A stretch of DNA of 64,000 bases from Melanopsichium pennsylvanicum (GCA_900208305.1 OAPG01000010.1:558001-622000); one strand, 5' to 3'; positions 25,601-34,057 are shown, numbered from the stretch's first letter. The notes: generated by a model from the sequence alone, not told the origin. A program made the numbers and translations.

Positions 25601-26160
25601 TTGGCGGTGGTATTGTTGGCGGTGGTATTGTTGGCGGTGGTGGATTGTAGGCTTGTGGCTCGTACTTGAGCTGCGGCTACGGCAGCGGCAGGGCCAAAGA
25701 GGGTGAGTATGTGAAGCTGGTGGGATAAAGGTAGAGCTGGATCGAGGATGGATACTCTCTTTATGAGAGCGATGCTTGATACGTGCAGTGAAGAGTAGGA
25801 AGCGTGTGTGGAGATTTCGTAGTCGAAGAGCTCGTGGTCGGGAGCATGTGACGAAACATGGTTGCGCCTTATCTTGTTGACATATGCGGTGGTAATGGTG
25901 GGGTCGGCTACAAAAGAAGATGCGTGCTGATCCCATGTTGGAGTGTCGAGGAGAAGAAGTGATATGACGCTTGGATCTGAATCGAGAAGGATAGGCAGCA
26001 GGGAGCGCAAGTAGGCTTTGAGGCGAGAAGTGTCGAATGCGGCTTCGAAATGGGATGTGGAGGAAGAAGGTGACATATGGGCAGATGTGAGACCCGGTTT
26101 GAAATTGGGCTCGACGTCGGTATCGTGATGAGGGGTCAGACGACCATTCGAGTCGTCCAT
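16621..26160 (-). CDS. dyn1: Cytoplasmic dynein heavy chain, N-terminal half (Dyn1 of a split dynein)
   Basis: 3179 aa in one exon. The first about 1900 residues are the dynein tail and linker. AAA1 has GPAGTGKTES (about residue 1996) and Walker B CFDEFNRLEE. AAA2 has GPSGTGKTQ (about 2294), AAA3 has GPPGSGKTM (about 2675) and Walker B LFCDEINLP, and AAA4 has GASGSGRTT (about 3017) with IDESQM. The protein ends soon after the AAA4 strings TMNPP and SPALFNR, so the stalk, microtubule-binding domain, AAA5 and AAA6 are missing. Normal heavy chains are about 4100-4600 aa. This matches the U. maydis arrangement in which Dyn1 carries the P-loops and a separate gene, dyn2, the microtubule-binding part. 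No dyn2 is in this window. The AAA4 Walker lysine is Arg. Role: minus-end transport of endosomes and nuclei. Confidence 0.95.
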   Translation of the reverse strand: MDDSNGRLTPHHDTDVEPNFKPGLTSAHMSPSSSTSHFEAAFDTSRLKAYLRSLLPILLDSDPSVISLLLLDTPTWDQHASSFVADPTITTAYVNKIRRNHVSSHAPDHELFDYEISTHASYSSLHVSSIALIKRVSILDPALPLSHQLHILTLFGPAAAVAAAQVRATSLQSTTANNTTANNTTANLDDQATSTASAVRESPYEALHSVVHNVMSPWFDAFVASKAPKDKALVSGAKSKDTDTKMGIPMAKRKFAELELSLFHLQQNVDIPEISLNIHPVVRAAVDRCHLTTTRVSVEAVEPASLLQDSSFLNKLQSDVNSWVKEVQTITKLDRSVASGTASQEINFWLSMEKAQESIEQQLRSDPIVLTLDILKHAKRFHATVSFLADTGLKDCAEKVHNYNLLMKDFPINELLSATDLDKCANALSAIFNHLNKKLRISPYPVKRALPLVEAISKDLNQTLLKVLASQRIMWHEFPRFWDTVSVAAQVFQVWDELIKDFVNIAREVTRKRSEKFLPIKINPAHAKLRERLNYIGAFRKTHEQLRTMVSSGKGLTMPLNSAARAVVSPNDSRHVATQNLAGIEMSEEIRAAYDQVKVIDVLDVSHEGTEIWTTAEAAYNERVARVENSLIARLRDLLGQAKSAREMLRVLSQFNSLFVRPKVRGAVQEYQQQLLNSVKSDIKALHDKFKAQYRPSQANHVSQLRDVPEIAGAIIWARQIERQLNVYMKRVEDVLGKGWELYAEGQKLQSESETFRRKLDTRPLFDSWLHDINRRDMSIAGRVFDVTKNRAAGNAFQLSVNFDGHTISLFKEVRNLIWLNFQIPHAINNLAKDAKKVYPHAVSLMETVRTYNQTCNLVRANPEITCLIAQVYTDAHQLISQGMTLRWEHFANIYESHRAAAPYLPGSGGETVRENRQVAFVRQFASIVSLFQDKTAELIEIQRDMHTTIDELGKCPYRSEAFAERLQKIQNTIDKLNLEGYPNLEEWVSNLDRLIEGVLLRRLKSVSAAWCKAFVLHGLQGGAHSGAGRNDGHSKALAASALDGEAAADQIVLEPITHEVRIQNQVIFLDPPLENARASWFRQLHQVLSVVCCLTRIQSSRYEIGLQMSTKQRITEQDYTSLLTHFQDDSLERPFILIEAKLAEVGSYVSKWLQFQSLWDLESEHVFTRLGDSLASWQQLLAEIRRTRATFDNSETQRSFGICVIDYDQVQSKVNAKYDTWQRDILNRFGTKLGTAMREVHAAVAKARVELEQHSIEGSSTAQAVTFITFVQDLKRKTKAWQPQIELFGTGQKTLERQRYMFPQDWLYVDQVEGEWSAFQEILSRKNASIQEQLAGLQMKIIAEDKIVSERMSTIINEWEQHKPIQGTLKADGAMNTINVFETRVAKLAEDRALVVRAKEALDLEHDQDDRLEPVFEELRDLKTVWTALSGTWSQLAEIRDANWSNVQPRKLRQRLDGLLSQTRDMPSRMRQYAAFEYVQEHLRGLLKSNAIISDLKSDAMRERHWRSLFKQLKVQDHYSASSITLGAVWDLDLKRHDTIIKAIVAQAQGELALEEYLKQVREAWSNYTLDLVNYQNKCRLIRGWDNLFQLAGDNLNALRAMSMSPHYKVFEEEASLWEDRLSKISILFDAWIDVQRQWVYLEGIFSGSAEIRHILPVESSRFQNINTEFLAVMKKVSKSPFVLDVLNIPGVQKSLERLADLLSKIQKALGEYLERERANFPRFYFVGDEDLLEIIGNSKDTARILKHLKKMFAGIATVELDDGAGLLTAMVSREGELVPFRTPISLKDYPKINDWLARIENEMRISLAELLSEAAAELESFYTSTASLTSESFLAWTAKYPAQLVVLAVQARWTAMVDEAFENGAGLQHPLEVVLRGLDLLADTVLTDVEALQRRKCEHLITELVHQRDVIRLLQSQRVESARDFNWLSQMRFYLNRTIGNPLDRLSVQMANATFPYGYEYLGVPDRLVQTPLTDRCYLTLTQALNYKLGGAPFGPAGTGKTESVKALGVQLGMFVIVFCCDETFDFQAMGRIFVGLCRVGAWGCFDEFNRLEERILSAVSQQIQSIQQGLAESASSSATSASKEIELLGKKVPLNDRVGIFITTNPTYAGRSNLPDNLKKLFRNMAMTHPDRELIAQVMLFSQGFRTAETLASKIVPFFNLCLEQLSPQPHYDFGLRALKAVLVSAGQLKREHMLNGGDANADMSIDVSEQEILIQSVSETIVPKLIAEDVPLLKSLLQDVFPGVEYKPVNLDVLRGHIAAVCAERHLVEGGLWTEKVLQLYQIQKISHGLMLVGPSGTGKTQAWQVLLAALERLEGLEGVSYVIDPKAVSKESLYGTLDPTTREWNDGLFTQVLRKIIDNVRGEGAKRHWIVFDGDVDPEWVENLNSVLDDNKLLTLPNGERLNLPPNVRIMFEVESLRYATLATVSRCGMIWFSDDLVRPSMLYSRYLSGLRSTPVELDDDEYGAAAGAAAARRAAAGSGDGEVGADLLVQRTVADALEPMFEDEGLVNGALEFARTVPHIMDFTEARALSTLFSLINKSIRNILDYNAQHPDFPLNPEQIEAYSTRRLLLALVWAFTGDAKLDVRAEMGEHLRHHTGVDLPALGPGISLIDYDVSFSGQSVEWSSWLSKVPTIEIDTAAVSSADVVVPTIDTVRHEDVLYSWLSEHKPLMLCGPPGSGKTMTLFSALRKLPDMEVVGLNFSSATTPELILKTFEQYCEYRKTPNGIVLSPSQIGRWLVLFCDEINLPATDKYGTQRVISFLRQLVESGGFWRISDKAWVKLERIQFVGACNPPTDPGRVALSHRFLRHAPVIMVDYPGEISLNQIYGTFNRALLKVTPNLRGYAESLTAAMVDFYLASQKRFTPDIQAHYIYSPRELTRWMRGIFEAIKPLESLDVEGLVRVWAHEGLRLFQDRLVAREEKVWTDEKIDQVAATRFPTIDTGVALVRPILFSNWLSKEYRSVERESVREYAKARLKGYSDEELDASLVLHDSVLDLALSCDRVLRQPAGHLLLIGASGSGRTTVTRFCAWLRGLSLFSIGTSNKYTEEQFDDDLRALLRRVGCKGEKVCWTIDESQMSNAARLEKLNTLLANAEVAGLFEGDEYSSLISQLKEASQRQGFMLDEEEELFGFFRSEITNNLHVTLTMNPPEGGTGGKAAASPALFNRTSIMFCW

Positions 26161-26520
26161 ATTGGGTTTTGCTCTTGGAGGAAGCAGAGGATAGCTAGAA
26201 TGTGATTAGAGAGGGAAACATTCGGATGGAGGTCGCCAAGCAGACTGAAATTGTTGTTATTGGAAGTGAGATGTATCGAGCGAGAATTTGAATCGGAAAA
26301 GCGGGTTTGTTTGCTGTGTTCGCTGTGCTGTGCTGTGCTGTCAAGAATAGTATGATTAGATGAGGATGATGGCGAGACGATAACTTTTGATATGAGTTGA
26401 TTTAAAGTGGAATCGTGTGAGGAGCGAAGACCAACACTTTGTAACTTAACAATTTGCAACTTTTTGAAATAATGCGGTTGGTGTGATTGTGATTGCGCGC
26501 GTGTCAAAGCGCTGTGTTAC

Positions 26521-26590
26521 TGTAACCCTGTAACTGTAACCCTGTAACTGTAACCCTGTAACTGTAACCCTGTAACTGTAACTCTGTACG
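26521..26590. repeat. 14-bp tandem repeat, about five copies
   Basis: Unit TGTAACCCTGTAAC is repeated exactly four times (26521-26576), then one diverged copy to 26590. It lies about 360 bp upstream of the dyn1 ATG. Confidence 0.93.
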
Positions 26591-27768
26591 TCGTGCTTGG
26601 TGCTGAAACAGCAAAACCCTTCTTCTCACTTTTAACAAATCACGTGAAACTAAACGATGTAACAAATCTGAAAATATCATGGCTATGTGATATGAGAACA
26701 AGAATGTCTTACGTACGACACAAATGGCAACTAGATGATAAGAAGAAATCGACATTGCTTGCACATGTTGCAAGACGATGTTTGTATTATGGAGAGCACA
26801 AGCACATAGTCGATCCACCCCCTTACTGTACTATTGCGTACCTTTGTGTTCTCTGATGCTGCACAGGTTGAGACTCTTGGCATGCAAAGCTTCTATTCCC
26901 TTGAGCTTCTATTCCCTTGTGCAAACACCGTTGCAAAGATGCCAAGCATCTGCATGTTTCATGCCCTCGCTCGCTATCTTTGCATTGTCTCTGTCTCTGT
27001 CTCTCTCTTTTTCTTTCGATCTCTTCTGGAGATTGAATATGGTTGCCACGACAGAATGGGTTTGTTTGATTTTGTGAAAAGGAATGTGAGTCTTGCAACC
27101 CAACCAGCCAATCTTGCATATCGCCGCACATTATTTCAGTCCAAATTTTCTAAAGGTGTGCAATGAGTGAGCTTGGTGGAATGCTATTGCTCGTTGGGCT
27201 GTATGCGAGCATCTATCATGGCTTTACTGTAGAGAATGTAATATTTTCTTGTAATTTATATGAAAATGTCAAAATAACCCAAACAACGCCGAGCTGCAGC
27301 TGCTGCTGCTTGAAAGAGCAAACTGGTGTGATGCAGCAAAGGCAGAGATCTGAGATCGATCCATGTAAACACGAAATTATTATACTGATTTACAGTAAAA
27401 TGCCATTTTGGCACTTTCACTCGGCTCGCACCCATTTCACCATTATTATTATTACTTGTGCATGTCGAAACGTTTTTGACGCTAAGACTAGACGAATGGC
27501 ATATCAACAGTCGAGACAAAATTAAAAACAGCCAACCCAAATCGACGCTCAGACCTACACACACACACACACAACAGTGCACTTGAGCAGCTGTAAATAA
27601 ATCACTGTCAGTTCAGTACACTAAACAAAGCGAAATACCGCCGGACATTGCAAAAGAGCACCATTCGAATGATTGTCTCTCGCTTGAACCCCTTTGCTTT
27701 GGGCATCTTCCATACAACAAAGCTAACTAACTTACCTTAGATCAGTTGAGACGTGAATGAAAGAAAAG

Positions 27769-27769
<1 letters not shown>

Positions 27770-27797
<28 letters not shown>
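27770..27797. repeat. GA dinucleotide microsatellite
   Basis: Uninterrupted GA run of about 28 bp, roughly 375 bp upstream of the secreted hydrolase ATG. It could be a promoter GA tract or a neutral microsatellite. Confidence 0.9.
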
Positions 27798-27800
<3 letters not shown>

Positions 27801-28171
27801 CAAGAGAACGAGCCCTCTTCATCAGCCCAGTGTCAGACATCCCGACATGAACAACAACAACAGTCTAAGATAGCGAATAAGAGAGCGAGTTGCTGTTGCT
27901 TCTCAACGCCTATATACATGTGAGTTCCAACCAAAACCGCCTGATACTTTTATAAACGATGGAGTGACGTATCCAAACAAATCCACGCAGTCTTTACAAG
28001 CGTCTGCCTCGTTTTATCATTACCATCACCTTAGATCTGTTTCTTCCTTTCCCCTCTCTTTCCGGCTCATCCTTGCATCCATCTCTTACCGGTCCTTTCA
28101 GATTATTACATTACAATTATTCGAAGCGTCAAGTTCTTCTTGACCACAATACAGCATAGTGATCAGACAGC

Positions 28172-29539
28172 ATGGTTAGATTGTCCAAACATTCGCCTTT
28201 GCCACGGGCTTTCTTATCCCTCTCCGTCTTTCTCACTATCTTGATCCTCTCCATTCTTTCTGCTTGTGCGAAACCCACTCGACGTGATGCGTTCACTTCT
28301 GTGCGTGGCAACGCAGGCGATACTCGTCTTACAAGTCTTGGATCTCGACCTGCTGGTGCCTATGCACGTTCTCTAAACGTCACTTCTACTAGCAGCATTT
28401 TCACTTGGTACTCCAAAACACCTCGAAACGAATCCGATGCCGAATCTGCTTTCATCATCATTCACGGTGTCAAACGCAATGCTGGAACTTATTGGACCAT
28501 TCTCAACAACGCTTGGGCCAAAGCTAGGGATGCTTCTTTCGGTTCAGCTCGACCCAATTCGATTCGAGTTGCACCACTTTTCTTTAGTACAAACGAAGAT
28601 GCGGGTGTTTACAACTCTTCGCAACTTGGTTGGGCAGATAGTAATGCTTGGACTGTAGGTGAGGCTAGTACAAACCCTCCAGATTCTAGCGTTTCAAGTT
28701 TCTCAGTATTAGACATGCTGTTGAACAGGTTTTCAAACACAAATGCATATCCAAATATGAAATACATCACATTTGTAGCACATGGAGGTGGTGCACAAAT
28801 GCTTCAACGTTATGCTGTTCTAGGTGGATCCAATTCAGTTTCATCCCAAATTTCATTAAGATTCGTCATAGGTGATCCAAGTTCAGCGCTTTATTTTACT
28901 CGAGATCGACCAGTTGGAGTGGATCAATCATCTTGTCCACTCTGGAACGATTATCGTTATGGTATTAATAACTACACTTCCAATTACGGTCTTTTAAACT
29001 CACTTGGTGCACCAACTCTGTTTAAAGCGTATGCAAATAAACAAGTTCGTTACGTTGTAGGTCTCAATGATACACAAATTCAAAATGGAGATCAAACTTG
29101 TATGGCACATGCAGTAGGTGGACAATTACGACGAAATCGAAGTTTAGCCTATTGGAAGTACATCCATCTTTTAGCAGGTCAAGGTGGAAAAGGTTTGGAA
29201 AACTTTCCAGGATCATTCCCAAGTTTAAATCCTCAACAAAGTGGCAACAAGACCAATTTTCAGAACAACAACACGAGTAACATTCCGAGATCAAGCTATT
29301 CAGTAGCGAACAAGTTCAAAGGTGTTGAAATCAAGCATACCTTGACAGTGGTACAGGGGGCGGGACATAGTGCAAGTAAGGTTTACAGTTCCACAGTGGG
29401 GAGATATGCATTGTTCGCAGATCAGGCTAATTCAGGAGGTGGAACCGTACCAGACTTTTCGAACGAGTTGATAGGGTATACAGCTGATGCTGCCGGTGCA
29501 AAGAGCTATGATGATGGCGATGATGGCGATGATGATTGA
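28172..29539 (+). CDS. Secreted alpha/beta-hydrolase-like protein lacking the usual Ser nucleophile
   Basis: 455 aa. The N-terminus has a basic start then a hydrophobic segment (FLSLSVFLTILILSILSAC), a likely signal peptide. An early strand FIIIHGVKRNAGTYW matches the oxyanion HG region of alpha/beta hydrolases. The nucleophile elbow, which in related proteins I expect to read GHSAGAQ, reads AHGGGAQ at 203-209, so Gly205 replaces the nucleophile Ser. The late His399 in GAGHSAS is kept. Several N-x-S/T sequons (NNTS, NYTS) fit secretion. The tail is acidic (DDGDDGDDD). Related proteins occur widely in fungi without a firm function. It may be an inactive binding protein, or use another residue. 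Confidence 0.7.
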   Translation: MVRLSKHSPLPRAFLSLSVFLTILILSILSACAKPTRRDAFTSVRGNAGDTRLTSLGSRPAGAYARSLNVTSTSSIFTWYSKTPRNESDAESAFIIIHGVKRNAGTYWTILNNAWAKARDASFGSARPNSIRVAPLFFSTNEDAGVYNSSQLGWADSNAWTVGEASTNPPDSSVSSFSVLDMLLNRFSNTNAYPNMKYITFVAHGGGAQMLQRYAVLGGSNSVSSQISLRFVIGDPSSALYFTRDRPVGVDQSSCPLWNDYRYGINNYTSNYGLLNSLGAPTLFKAYANKQVRYVVGLNDTQIQNGDQTCMAHAVGGQLRRNRSLAYWKYIHLLAGQGGKGLENFPGSFPSLNPQQSGNKTNFQNNNTSNIPRSSYSVANKFKGVEIKHTLTVVQGAGHSASKVYSSTVGRYALFADQANSGGGTVPDFSNELIGYTADAAGAKSYDDGDDGDDD

Positions 29540-30025
29540 CTTTTTAGTGCCGTGATTTTTCATCCATTTTCTTTTCTTTTTCCCTTTTTTCGAGACTGTG
29601 TGTTGTTATGGTGTTGGTCTATATGATCTTGATTGTGTGAAGCACAGTGCATGTCAACACAACCTTAAAAGAGTATAGCGAGAGCCCACACTCCGATATC
29701 ATCAGCACACCCCAAATAACTGTATATACTCTAATCTGTACTGTACAGTTACGTGGAGCTGCTGTGGAGAATTTTATTATTTTCAGAGTACAATACAGTA
29801 TTTGTGCGGCAATCGGAAAACGCTTTATTTTTATTTTTATGTTTATGTTTACTTGAAATCATCTTTTGGCTTGCGTAACCAAACCCTGTCCTGGCCAATT
29901 ACGTTTCTCTTGATCAACATAACCATCACCCCTACCACCATCACCACCACCACAACCAGCCACATCAAAACTTGTCTCTGATCGCTGTTTCTCACTCGTA
30001 TCCTTTAAATGGCGTAATCACAATC
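29540..30025. other. Spacer upstream of PET100
   Basis: AT-rich spacer between two plus-strand genes. It contains a TACTGTACAGTTA element near 29739-29751 and TTTATTTTTA runs. No gene seen. Confidence 0.5.
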
Positions 30026-30680
30026 ATGGCAGGTCCAAATCTCGAACTCTTCAAATTTGGCGTATACCTTTTCTTTCCCTTAGCTGTTATGGTTCACTAT
30101 GGTTTGCATCAAACTTTCAACACAATCTTTTTTTTCCCCATTTCCGCTTCTACCAAGTCCTTATCAACTCACTCTGTTTTCATACGTTGTTTTTATTTTT
30201 ATTTTTATTTGCACGTGACGATAGGCAATCCTGCTTGGTATAACGAGCACGTTCTACCCGTAAGTATATCGACCTACTTTGGGGCATTTTATCCGAACCT
30301 TTTGTGATGTGTTCGTGGTGATTATGGTGATGGTTCAAGAATGATGGCTCACTTTTTTTTTTATTTCGTTTTCATTGTCATATTGTGACATATATTGCTT
30401 TTTGGGGGTTTGGGGGGGATATGGGGAGCAGATTCGAGATCAATTCTGGCCAGCACAAGAAAGTCTGTATAAACCACCACGCAATTCGGACGATTTAAAG
30501 ACAGCATTGGAAGAAATGAAGACAAAACGTTTGCAAAAAAGACAAGCTCGTCTTAGTGAACAAGAACAAGATTCTAACAACATCAATCAAACATCATCAA
30601 TACAATCATCAACACAGTCACACTCGAGAATCGCATCAATGTTGAATGCAGACCAAAACACGTCTCAACGTCTTGTATAG
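30026..30680 (+). CDS. PET100: Cytochrome c oxidase assembly protein Pet100 (three exons)
   Basis: Exons 30026-30101, 30225-30259 and 30432-30680; 119 aa. Donors are GTTTGC and GTAAGT, acceptors GACGATAG and GGAGCAG, and the frame is kept across both joins. The protein reads NLELFKFGVYLFFPLAVMVHYG, then NPAWYNEHVLP, then IRDQFWPAQESLY, matching Pet100: a short N-terminal hydrophobic anchor followed by the W-x-x-x-V and FWP motifs and a charged helical tail (KTKRLQKRQARL). Pet100 is an inner-membrane chaperone for complex IV assembly. The Ser/Gln/Asn-rich C-terminal extension of about 40 residues is longer than in the animal protein. The first donor (GTTTGC) is non-standard. Confidence 0.88.
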
Positions 30681-30888
30681 TGGTGGTTCGAAAGCGCACT
30701 TTTGATAACGCATTATCATTGTTGGCTCGGAATTAGGAATCATGTATGAAAGCGTGGTGGTGTTGCACCCCAACATTACTATATTCTGTGTGTGTAACGG
30801 TAGTAGGATCATTATGATACAGAAGTACACTTTGAATATTTCGTACATCCATGTGTGTGTGTGTGTGTTTGTGCGTGTGAAGTTATTC

Positions 30889-31878
30889 CTAAGCAAAGTA
30901 AGAGCTCAACTTTTGCCAAATCTTTTGCCTGACCTGTTTGTCGGAAACGTTTTTGCTCAATTCCAACTTTTTCAAGTTGGAATTAAACAGGTTTGCCCTC
31001 TCTGTTTCTAAGTACCTCTGACCTTGTTGATTTGCCAAGAGATAGAAAGGTAATTCTGCATATCCACCTGGACCTGGTTTGCTCGCCACAATCGGACCGA
31101 ACCAGCTCGCGGCTAGGACGAGTAAACTATTGTGGCCTTGATTGGAGAGTGCTTTTGTGTTTACGAAACCGGGGAAACAATGCGAAACGGTCAAGTTTGG
31201 ATTTTGTTCTGCCAAAGTTTGACAAACAGAATCTAAGATGGAACTAGCTTGTGCACCTTTTGCCATTAACCCAATTGGACCTGACCACCATTTGGCCGAA
31301 GCTTTGGATTGGGTAAAATCAAGATCGTCCACATCAATGGGTTTAGAACCACCTTGTCCAGGAGCAGCCACCATGAGAACAGAACGTTTGATAATACCAG
31401 ATTCAACGAGTTGTTTGGCCAATCCAAAACGCGAGAGAACTTGAACAGCAAATTGAGATTCGATACCTTGCGAATTGGTCTCAATCGCACCATGTGGTGG
31501 TCCACCTTGAGTTTGAATCAGATAGTCAATGCCTTGCTTGCCCGCTTTGTTGGCGATTTCAGAAGCAACTTTGGAAACACCAAAAGTAGTACCCAAATCC
31601 GCTTTGAAAAATTGATGATCAGACAAACATGAGGAGGAGGATTGAGCTCCATTGGAGATGGCACGACGTTGAGCTTCGGCAGACGCTTTGCGTAAAGTTT
31701 CTAGTACTTGTTCGGCTTTGATTTCGTTTCGTCCAACAAGCCACACTGAAGCTCCAGCTAGAGCAAAACGCAGTGCAATTCCTGCACCAATGCCTTGCGT
31801 GCCACCAGAAATGAGTGCACGTTGGCCAGTGATATCGACCGATGCATTCTTGTTGGAAAGTTCGGAAAACGAAACCAT
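30889..31878 (-). CDS. Short-chain dehydrogenase/reductase family protein, atypical active site
   Basis: 329 aa. A Rossmann fold is clear: ALISGGTQGIGAGIA at 21-35 (cofactor-binding glycines) and VWLVGRNE at 45-52. The later catalytic features are not standard. NNAG is replaced by TQGG (123-126), the catalytic Ser position falls in MVAAPG, and YxxxK reads GLMAK (203-207), keeping Lys but with Gly for Tyr. A PGFVNT segment follows as in SDRs. Some fungal SDR subfamilies also deviate here. It may bind NAD(P) without classical reduction chemistry, or be a divergent enzyme. Convergent with PET100 (about 200 bp between stops). Substrate unknown. Confidence 0.75.
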   Translation of the reverse strand: MVSFSELSNKNASVDITGQRALISGGTQGIGAGIALRFALAGASVWLVGRNEIKAEQVLETLRKASAEAQRRAISNGAQSSSSCLSDHQFFKADLGTTFGVSKVASEIANKAGKQGIDYLIQTQGGPPHGAIETNSQGIESQFAVQVLSRFGLAKQLVESGIIKRSVLMVAAPGQGGSKPIDVDDLDFTQSKASAKWWSGPIGLMAKGAQASSILDSVCQTLAEQNPNLTVSHCFPGFVNTKALSNQGHNSLLVLAASWFGPIVASKPGPGGYAELPFYLLANQQGQRYLETERANLFNSNLKKLELSKNVSDKQVRQKIWQKLSSYFA

Positions 31879-32504
31879 GGTTCTGGTTTGTTATATTTCT
31901 TCTGGTCGTAATATTGACGAATCTTGATGAAAGATATAGAAGACTTGGCTTGAAAAGATGTAGAGCTGCTCGTAATTGCAATGTGGTAAGAGTTAGAAAT
32001 GATGCTTGGACGATGCTAAAGCAATGGTTTTGATCCTACATTGTGATTCTCTGGTATTAGCTATTCTTTGAGCGTCTTACCGCTTAAATTAACGCTTACC
32101 GCAACGTGCATATTGTTATTCAAAAATATACACACTGACGAGTGGAGGCAACGCCAAATTCGAACAACTTTCAACAACTTGCGCACGGGACAACAAAAAT
32201 GGCAATAACAATCAAAAAATTCGATCTAACACCATTTCAGTGTTCATTCACAATTCTTCCATATAAATGTTATCTTGTCCATGCAACACGCCTTTTTTTA
32301 CAGTAACTTGAAACACAACACTGTCTGTTTTCTTTTCCACCATCCTACAGTACTACATTTATATTGAACTCAATTTAAGACTCAATACCATTCACATTTG
32401 CGTCAAAACAACATCTCGACACCCTCTTACATTCTGAAGGGGGATACGCTCATTTGTGGGAATCTCTTCGATTCTTGTTTCATTGTTATTGCTTTCTTTT
32501 CATC
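31879..32504. promoter_or_regulatory. Divergent promoter region SDR / LMW-PTP
   Basis: About 630 bp between divergent start codons, AT-rich. One TTACAGTAA is at 32298-32306 and a TACAGTA near 32348, both close to the phosphatase gene. No gene seen. Confidence 0.5.
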
Positions 32505-33077
32505 ATGATTTCCAATTCCACCACCACCACCACTACCACCACCACCACCTCGAACGGTGCTTACTCAGAACAGCATTCGGACAAAAAAATCAACGTTCTC
32601 TTTTGCTGTCTCGGCAATATTTGTAGATCACCAATGGCGCTTGCCGTTTTCTCGCATACCGCTGATCAATTCAAAGTTCGATCTCATTTTGGAATGCTTG
32701 ACTCTTGTGGAACTGCAGCATATCATCAAGGTGAAGAGCCGGACGAACGTACAACTGCAATCTGTAAACAACGGAACATTCCTATTGATCTCAATAATAC
32801 TGCCAGAGGCATTCGAAGTCCTGACTTTGACAAGTTCGATTACATCTTTGGTATGGATACCAACAATGTTAGAAATTTGACCAGGATGCAACCAAAGGGG
32901 AGTAAAGCAATAGTAAGGCTGTTTGGTGACGTTGATGATGGAAAACCTATTGCGGATAGTTATTATACCGGTGATTTTGACGCAACATACGTCCAAATTA
33001 AAAGGTACAGTGAGGCATTTTTAAAAGAATTAGGTTTGCTAGAAATCAATCAAACAAGCATCAAAGCAAAACAGTAA
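32505..33077 (+). CDS. Low-molecular-weight protein tyrosine phosphatase
   Basis: 190 aa from the ATG at 32505. The N-terminal Thr run is encoded by an ACC repeat and is not conserved. The P-loop CLGNICRS starts at Cys35 (C-x5-R-S), and the general-acid Asp lies in ADSYYTGDFDATY near residue 150, close to the family DPYY motif. The fold-defining SCGTAAYHQGEEPDERT and MDTNNVRNL segments are present. These phosphatases dephosphorylate phosphotyrosine and small aryl phosphates in the cytosol; the yeast member is Ltp1 and the fission yeast one Stp1. Complete and expected to be active. Confidence 0.93.
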   Translation: MISNSTTTTTTTTTTSNGAYSEQHSDKKINVLFCCLGNICRSPMALAVFSHTADQFKVRSHFGMLDSCGTAAYHQGEEPDERTTAICKQRNIPIDLNNTARGIRSPDFDKFDYIFGMDTNNVRNLTRMQPKGSKAIVRLFGDVDDGKPIADSYYTGDFDATYVQIKRYSEAFLKELGLLEINQTSIKAKQ

Positions 33078-34057
33078 TCGTCAAGCAAAATTATCATGAA
33101 TGGTAAAAAATTATATCACAGTGAATCCTACACAAAACAGCAAAGTGCAGGTCGCATGGTGGTGGAATGGTTCAATTGTGCTTAGAGTTTTAGGCCAAGA
33201 CGCATTGGTTGCCAATTTTGGAAGCGTCAAATAAAGCACATCTCTTTCCACACCCTCAATAAGTGCTCAATTCTTTCTTGCTTCCTCACTCTTACATCTT
33301 TGTAAGCCTCTCTGCATCATTATGATGAGAGTCAAAACAAGCACCAAAACATCCCTTCTCGAGCTTGATCGATTAGAGGCCTTCATACTCTCTATTGTGA
33401 ATCACTGTATAGTACGAATAAGTCCACACACAAAGTTCCCGGGGGGGGGGGGGGGGAAAGAGTTTTACCACTGGCACACGTAGAAAGCAATAGACATGTA
33501 CCTCCACTCTTTCAGATTTTCCTTTTCGTCTGTGAAACCTTTCAACCTTGCTTTTCAACATGATTCTTCTATCTCCCCACTCAAACAAAATCGCACCTTC
33601 ACTTCCATCCAACCAGAAACAAACATTCGAATGCGAAATTGTCCAACAACCCATACACACTTTCAAAACATACAAACTCAAACATCCAAAATTAATTTCC
33701 CCCCCACCCCAATCAACCACTCAAATCACACCCCACCTACATAACACATGGTCACTTAAACAAGTTCCATTACAGTACAGCAAAATTAGCCAAGGAAGAA
33801 CAACAGAAAGAAGGGGGAATGCCAGCACAATGAGGAATTTGCCTGCAAAGAAAAAGAAAACAGTTATACATACACACGAAAACCAAACTTCTCTTCAGAA
33901 AAAAAAAAAAAAAAAAAACAAAGAAAGAATACCCCAATCCAAAAGAGAAAGGCGAAAGGTCCAGGGAAAAGGAAGAAAGAGAGAAAAAGAGAGAGAGAGA
34001 GAGAAATCCAACTGTTCAACAATATATATATATATATTTATATTCCTCCTACGCACA
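33078..34057. other. Convergent spacer rich in homopolymers
   Basis: About 1 kb between converging genes. It contains G16 at 33441-33456, A20 at 33899-33918, a GA run near 33990 and a TA run near 34022-34037. A TTACAGTA lies at 33770. Short ORFs are low complexity and not believed. Confidence 0.6.

Larger units (their letters stand above)
26161..28171. other. 2-kb divergent spacer dyn1 / secreted hydrolase
   Basis: Holds both promoters and is rich in simple repeats: TGTGC at about 26320-26341, a 14-bp repeat at 26521-26590, CA at about 27558-27573 and GA at 27770-27797. Several TTACWGTA motifs occur (26517, 26823, 27224, 27390). No recognisable gene. Confidence 0.6.

Noticed and set aside
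26521..26590. Interstitial telomere-like repeat
   Set aside because: The unit contains CCCTG rather than CCCTAA and its period is 14, so it is not a telomere relic.
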